DNA from: an uncultured Granulicatella sp.
GTDB taxonomy: Bacteria; Bacillota; Bacilli; Lactobacillales; Aerococcaceae
NCBI GenBank assembly: GCA_937891475.1
Contig: CALATC010000131.1
Span: forward strand, 1-7,164
Direction of reading: 5' to 3'
Length of the DNA stretch: 7,164 nucleotides
A program made the translations under genes and the position numbers. Below are positions 5,016 to 7,164 of this stretch, piece by piece (within the stretch, counting starts at the first letter, position 1; the number at the start of each line of letters is the position of its first letter). The notes under the pieces were generated by a model, which saw only the letters and a program-made list of their open reading frames with translations, did not search any database and had not been told where the DNA came from.

Positions 5016-5030
5016 AGTCCAGAGTGGACT
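5016..5030 (-). promoter_or_regulatory. Hairpin just upstream of the scaffold RBS
   Basis: AGTCCA and TGGACT form a perfect 6-bp stem with a 3-base loop in the 87-base gap between the MuF gene and the scaffold gene. It ends 6 bases before the GGAGGT. No U tract follows on the coding strand, so it is not an intrinsic terminator. It could be an mRNA processing or stabilising element, or have no role. The rest of this gap holds no convincing gene. Confidence 0.45.
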
Positions 5031-5083
5031 ATTATCCTTGGCTTTTAATGTCATCAAAGTTTGGACAATTTCAATCACTTTTT

Positions 5084-6034
5084 TTACACATTTTTTAAAT
5101 CTATCAAAAAATGTGGAACCGTCGTGCACCGACAGTTAGGATGAAATGGTGGTGCGTTTAACGCTGGGACCATTTCTGATACTTTGAAGATTCTACCATT
5201 AAACGGTTGGCAAATCTGACACGCTTTTAATTCGGTCATGACTTCGTACCATTCAACACCATTAGAATCGTAGTTGGCCTTTTGTGCCTCTGAATATACC
5301 CTTGCTGATTCTGTCACTGCTAACCGTCTAGCGTATCCATAGGAAACATCAAACTCTTTTTTAAGACTGTTAATCAGAACGTTTGTGCCTTTACCTCTCA
5401 AAACGGTATCAGCAACGCCTTTCTTAACAATGTTTCTCAATTCGTTCTGTCTTTCCCAAACCCTAGACGACCACGTTGCGTCTTCGAAATTGGCGTAAAC
5501 GATAGAGTCAGCAGACACTTTTGAAGATTCAAAACTTCCGAGTGTCATATTCAAAACACCAGCACTAAACAGATTTTCACGTCTGATTGATTCAATCAAG
5601 TGCTTATCAATGATTTCAAACTCACTCAAAGCTAAATCATACTGATGAAGCTTGATATTCGCTTGCAACACTTCAAGACGACTTGTTTTCATCTTCAAGT
5701 TATACAATCTCATCAAGTCATTTTCTGCTTTTGTGAAATCCTCGCTAGTTACTTTCTGGCCACGTTTTCTCAAACGATTAGCGCGCTCGACTAACTGCTT
5801 AGCTTTAAACTCAACATTCACCATATCAAGCTTATCTGCTCGTTGTTTAGCTTGTAATTTCGTTATCCCTTCGCTATCAGCATACTTTTGCCAAAAGCTA
5901 TCGATTTCTTTTTGAATGTTGTTAGCGTGTTGTTGATAGACACCGTGCAGTTGATAAGCTACTCTCTTATCTGCTAGTTCCCTAGCCTTTTCTTCAGCAC
6001 GATACCTATCTTCCCAATACTTATTGTCCAACAT
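5084..6034 (-). CDS. Minor capsid protein, MuF (Mu gpF / SPP1 gp7-like) family
   Basis: The product is 316 residues. It begins MLDNKYWEDRYRAEEKARE, typical of MuF proteins that start near a 'YWxxR' motif, and has a long helical N-terminal region to about residue 190. The C-terminal MuF domain contains 'RRLAVTESARVYSEAQ' (about 238-253), 'CQIC' (C272, C275) and 'HPNCRC' (H298, C301, C303). The Cys/His set could bind zinc. Family members are present in a few copies inside the head, bind the portal and affect head assembly or DNA ejection. The length and position after the portal fit SPP1 gp7-type proteins, with no fused toxin domain at the C-terminus. Its start overlaps the portal gene end by 14 bases. 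No strong Shine-Dalgarno is seen, so coupling to portal translation is likely. Confidence 0.9.
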   Translation of the reverse strand: MLDNKYWEDRYRAEEKARELADKRVAYQLHGVYQQHANNIQKEIDSFWQKYADSEGITKLQAKQRADKLDMVNVEFKAKQLVERANRLRKRGQKVTSEDFTKAENDLMRLYNLKMKTSRLEVLQANIKLHQYDLALSEFEIIDKHLIESIRRENLFSAGVLNMTLGSFESSKVSADSIVYANFEDATWSSRVWERQNELRNIVKKGVADTVLRGKGTNVLINSLKKEFDVSYGYARRLAVTESARVYSEAQKANYDSNGVEWYEVMTELKACQICQPFNGRIFKVSEMVPALNAPPFHPNCRCTTVPHFLIDLKNV

Positions 6035-7164
6035 CTGCTATAACTTTCTGACTTTCGTCCATTTCAGCGTCCGAGTAGATTTTTTGTTTTTCTAGACGTG
6101 TTTCAAGGTCGCCCATAGCTTCCTCTTCACGTTCCATTCTTTCAATCTCTTTTTGTGGGTCGTCTACAATAGATAAAACAGACAACTTCGTTTCCTCTGA
6201 TACTTGTCCAGATAATTGTCCAACGATTTGAGCCTCTTCAAGAATGTTTCTAGGAACATTTCTAGTAAACGTATAAGTCAATCCTGTCCATGCGTCCTCG
6301 TATACTGTAGTTAATGGAACGCTAAAAACGATTCTATACAATCTGTTAAATACGGATTGTAGTTTTCTATCTTTCATCCGAGCAAGATTATCCATAGCCT
6401 GTAATTTGAAAGCTAAAGCCGTACCAGACGAGTTACCGAACTCAGACTCAGACATATTGGCTACCATTGAGATAGCGAAAATAGACTCTTTCAATAAACT
6501 AATTAAATTCTCTTGCGTTGTATCTGAACTTGGTTTCTCAAGGAAAGCAACTTCTGGCAAAGCACCGTCGCCATTCTTCCATAGATTGAAAATTCTATTT
6601 TCTCTAATCTGACTAGCGTCTTCTTCCTGTAGCTCTACTCCTAGAACTTTCAAATAAGCGTCCGCAAAGTAGTCTACATCGTTCGCTTTTTCGCTTGCTG
6701 CTTTATTTAAAGCATTAATCAATGTTTTCACACTCTCGAAAATACATTGTCGCTCTTCATTTTCAATCAATTCAACTACTGGGATTGAGTTGTAAATGTG
6801 TTGAGTGCGTTCACCGAACCTTACCGCCCCACCAGTTGTAAATGTAGCATCAATCAATTCGTCGTTTGTGATAACCTGTCCGACTCCTGTTTGATTGTTT
6901 TCATTAAACGTATATCTCACGGCAAATAATGGTCTTTCCTCAATACTGTTATCATGGACGATAAACATATTAATCGGACTATTGTATGTCGCTCTAGTTC
7001 GCTTATATTCATCTTGATACACATAAATAAAAGCATGTCCGAACACGCTTGACATTTTCGCAAGCTCGAACTCTGAATCTTCCATGTCGTTGATTTTACG
7101 AAAATCTGCGACAAACTCGTTCACGTTCTCGTCCTCATGTTTGATTTTAACTGGAACACCAATT
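6021..7164 (-). CDS. Portal protein, SPP1 gp6-like family (N-terminus outside window)
   Basis: About 380 residues are visible and the frame stays open to the window edge (IGVPVKIKHEDENVNEF...), so the apparent GTG at 7124 is internal and the true start lies upstream. The portal is the dodecameric ring at one capsid vertex through which DNA is packaged and released and to which the connector binds. Recognisable segments are 'SSVFGHAFIYVYQDEY', 'INMFIVHDNSIEERPLFAVRYTF', and 'EFGNSSGTALAFKLQAMDNLARMKDRKLQSVF', which matches the long helix region of SPP1-type portals. An acidic, coiled-coil-like C-terminus (MEREEEAMGDLETRLEKQK) follows. Roughly 70 to 120 residues are missing compared with typical family lengths. 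Confidence 0.92.
   Translation of the reverse strand, partial: IGVPVKIKHEDENVNEFVADFRKINDMEDSEFELAKMSSVFGHAFIYVYQDEYKRTRATYNSPINMFIVHDNSIEERPLFAVRYTFNENNQTGVGQVITNDELIDATFTTGGAVRFGERTQHIYNSIPVVELIENEERQCIFESVKTLINALNKAASEKANDVDYFADAYLKVLGVELQEEDASQIRENRIFNLWKNGDGALPEVAFLEKPSSDTTQENLISLLKESIFAISMVANMSESEFGNSSGTALAFKLQAMDNLARMKDRKLQSVFNRLYRIVFSVPLTTVYEDAWTGLTYTFTRNVPRNILEEAQIVGQLSGQVSEETKLSVLSIVDDPQKEIERMEREEEAMGDLETRLEKQKIYSDAEMDESQKVIADVGQ

Noticed and set aside
5013..5078. 21-codon GTG-started frame between the MuF and scaffold genes
   Set aside because: No Shine-Dalgarno, very short, and no recognisable features; it ends in the hairpin before the scaffold RBS.
366..6612. Plus-strand open frames of 65 to 154 codons scattered across the window
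   Set aside because: Each lies opposite a recognised minus-strand gene or the intron, lacks a credible RBS, and shows no family pattern.
1..7164. tRNA genes, CRISPR arrays, insertion sequences, attachment sites
   Set aside because: No cloverleaf with CCA-end pattern, spaced direct repeats, transposase or terminal inverted repeats were seen. The only mobile element is the intron with its endonuclease.

Overview
This window is the head and head-to-tail joining module of a tailed, siphovirus-type phage or prophage from a low-GC Gram-positive host (Firmicutes). The evidence is AT-rich DNA, strong AAGGAGG-type ribosome binding sites, and a protein set typical of SPP1/TP901-1-like phages of lactococci, streptococci, enterococci, lactobacilli, listeria and relatives. 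The exact host cannot be read from the sequence. All real genes lie on the minus strand, so the transcript runs from position 7164 down to 1.

In transcription order the window holds: the portal protein (5' end cut off by the window edge); a MuF-type minor capsid protein; a DUF4355-like scaffolding protein; the major capsid protein; a 67-residue protein with a repeat linker and a Rho_N/SAP-like C-terminus; the head-tail connector; the head closure (stopper) protein; an HK97 gp10-like protein; the tail terminator/completion protein; the TP901-1-family major tail protein; a Rho-independent terminator; and the start of a tail assembly chaperone. The genes are tightly packed with 1 to 14 base overlaps, as expected for one late operon that builds the DNA-packaging vertex, the capsid, the neck and the tail tube.

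The striking element is a 1,280-base group I intron (2962-4241) in the major capsid gene, between codons 53 and 55. The splice sites can be assigned to the base. P1 (exon GGGUGU with GCACCC, ending in the required U-G pair), P10 (CACUAU with exon 2 AUAGUG), the terminal G, and restoration of a conserved PKW-V-Y-SGDAKD stretch all agree. P2 to P9.2 can be traced by eye, and the 3' half resembles the phage T4 td intron. Spliced, the gene encodes a 279-residue capsid protein.

The loop of P6 carries a 311-residue homing endonuclease with three zinc-binding repeats and a Vsr-like (EDxHD) nuclease domain. Its last codons double as the P6 and P7 strands of the ribozyme. It has its own near-consensus promoter, placed so that the transcript should begin at or next to the ATG with no visible Shine-Dalgarno. 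This suggests the endonuclease is made from a separate leaderless message and not from the capsid precursor RNA. There is no unexplained gene-free stretch over 300 bases outside the intron.
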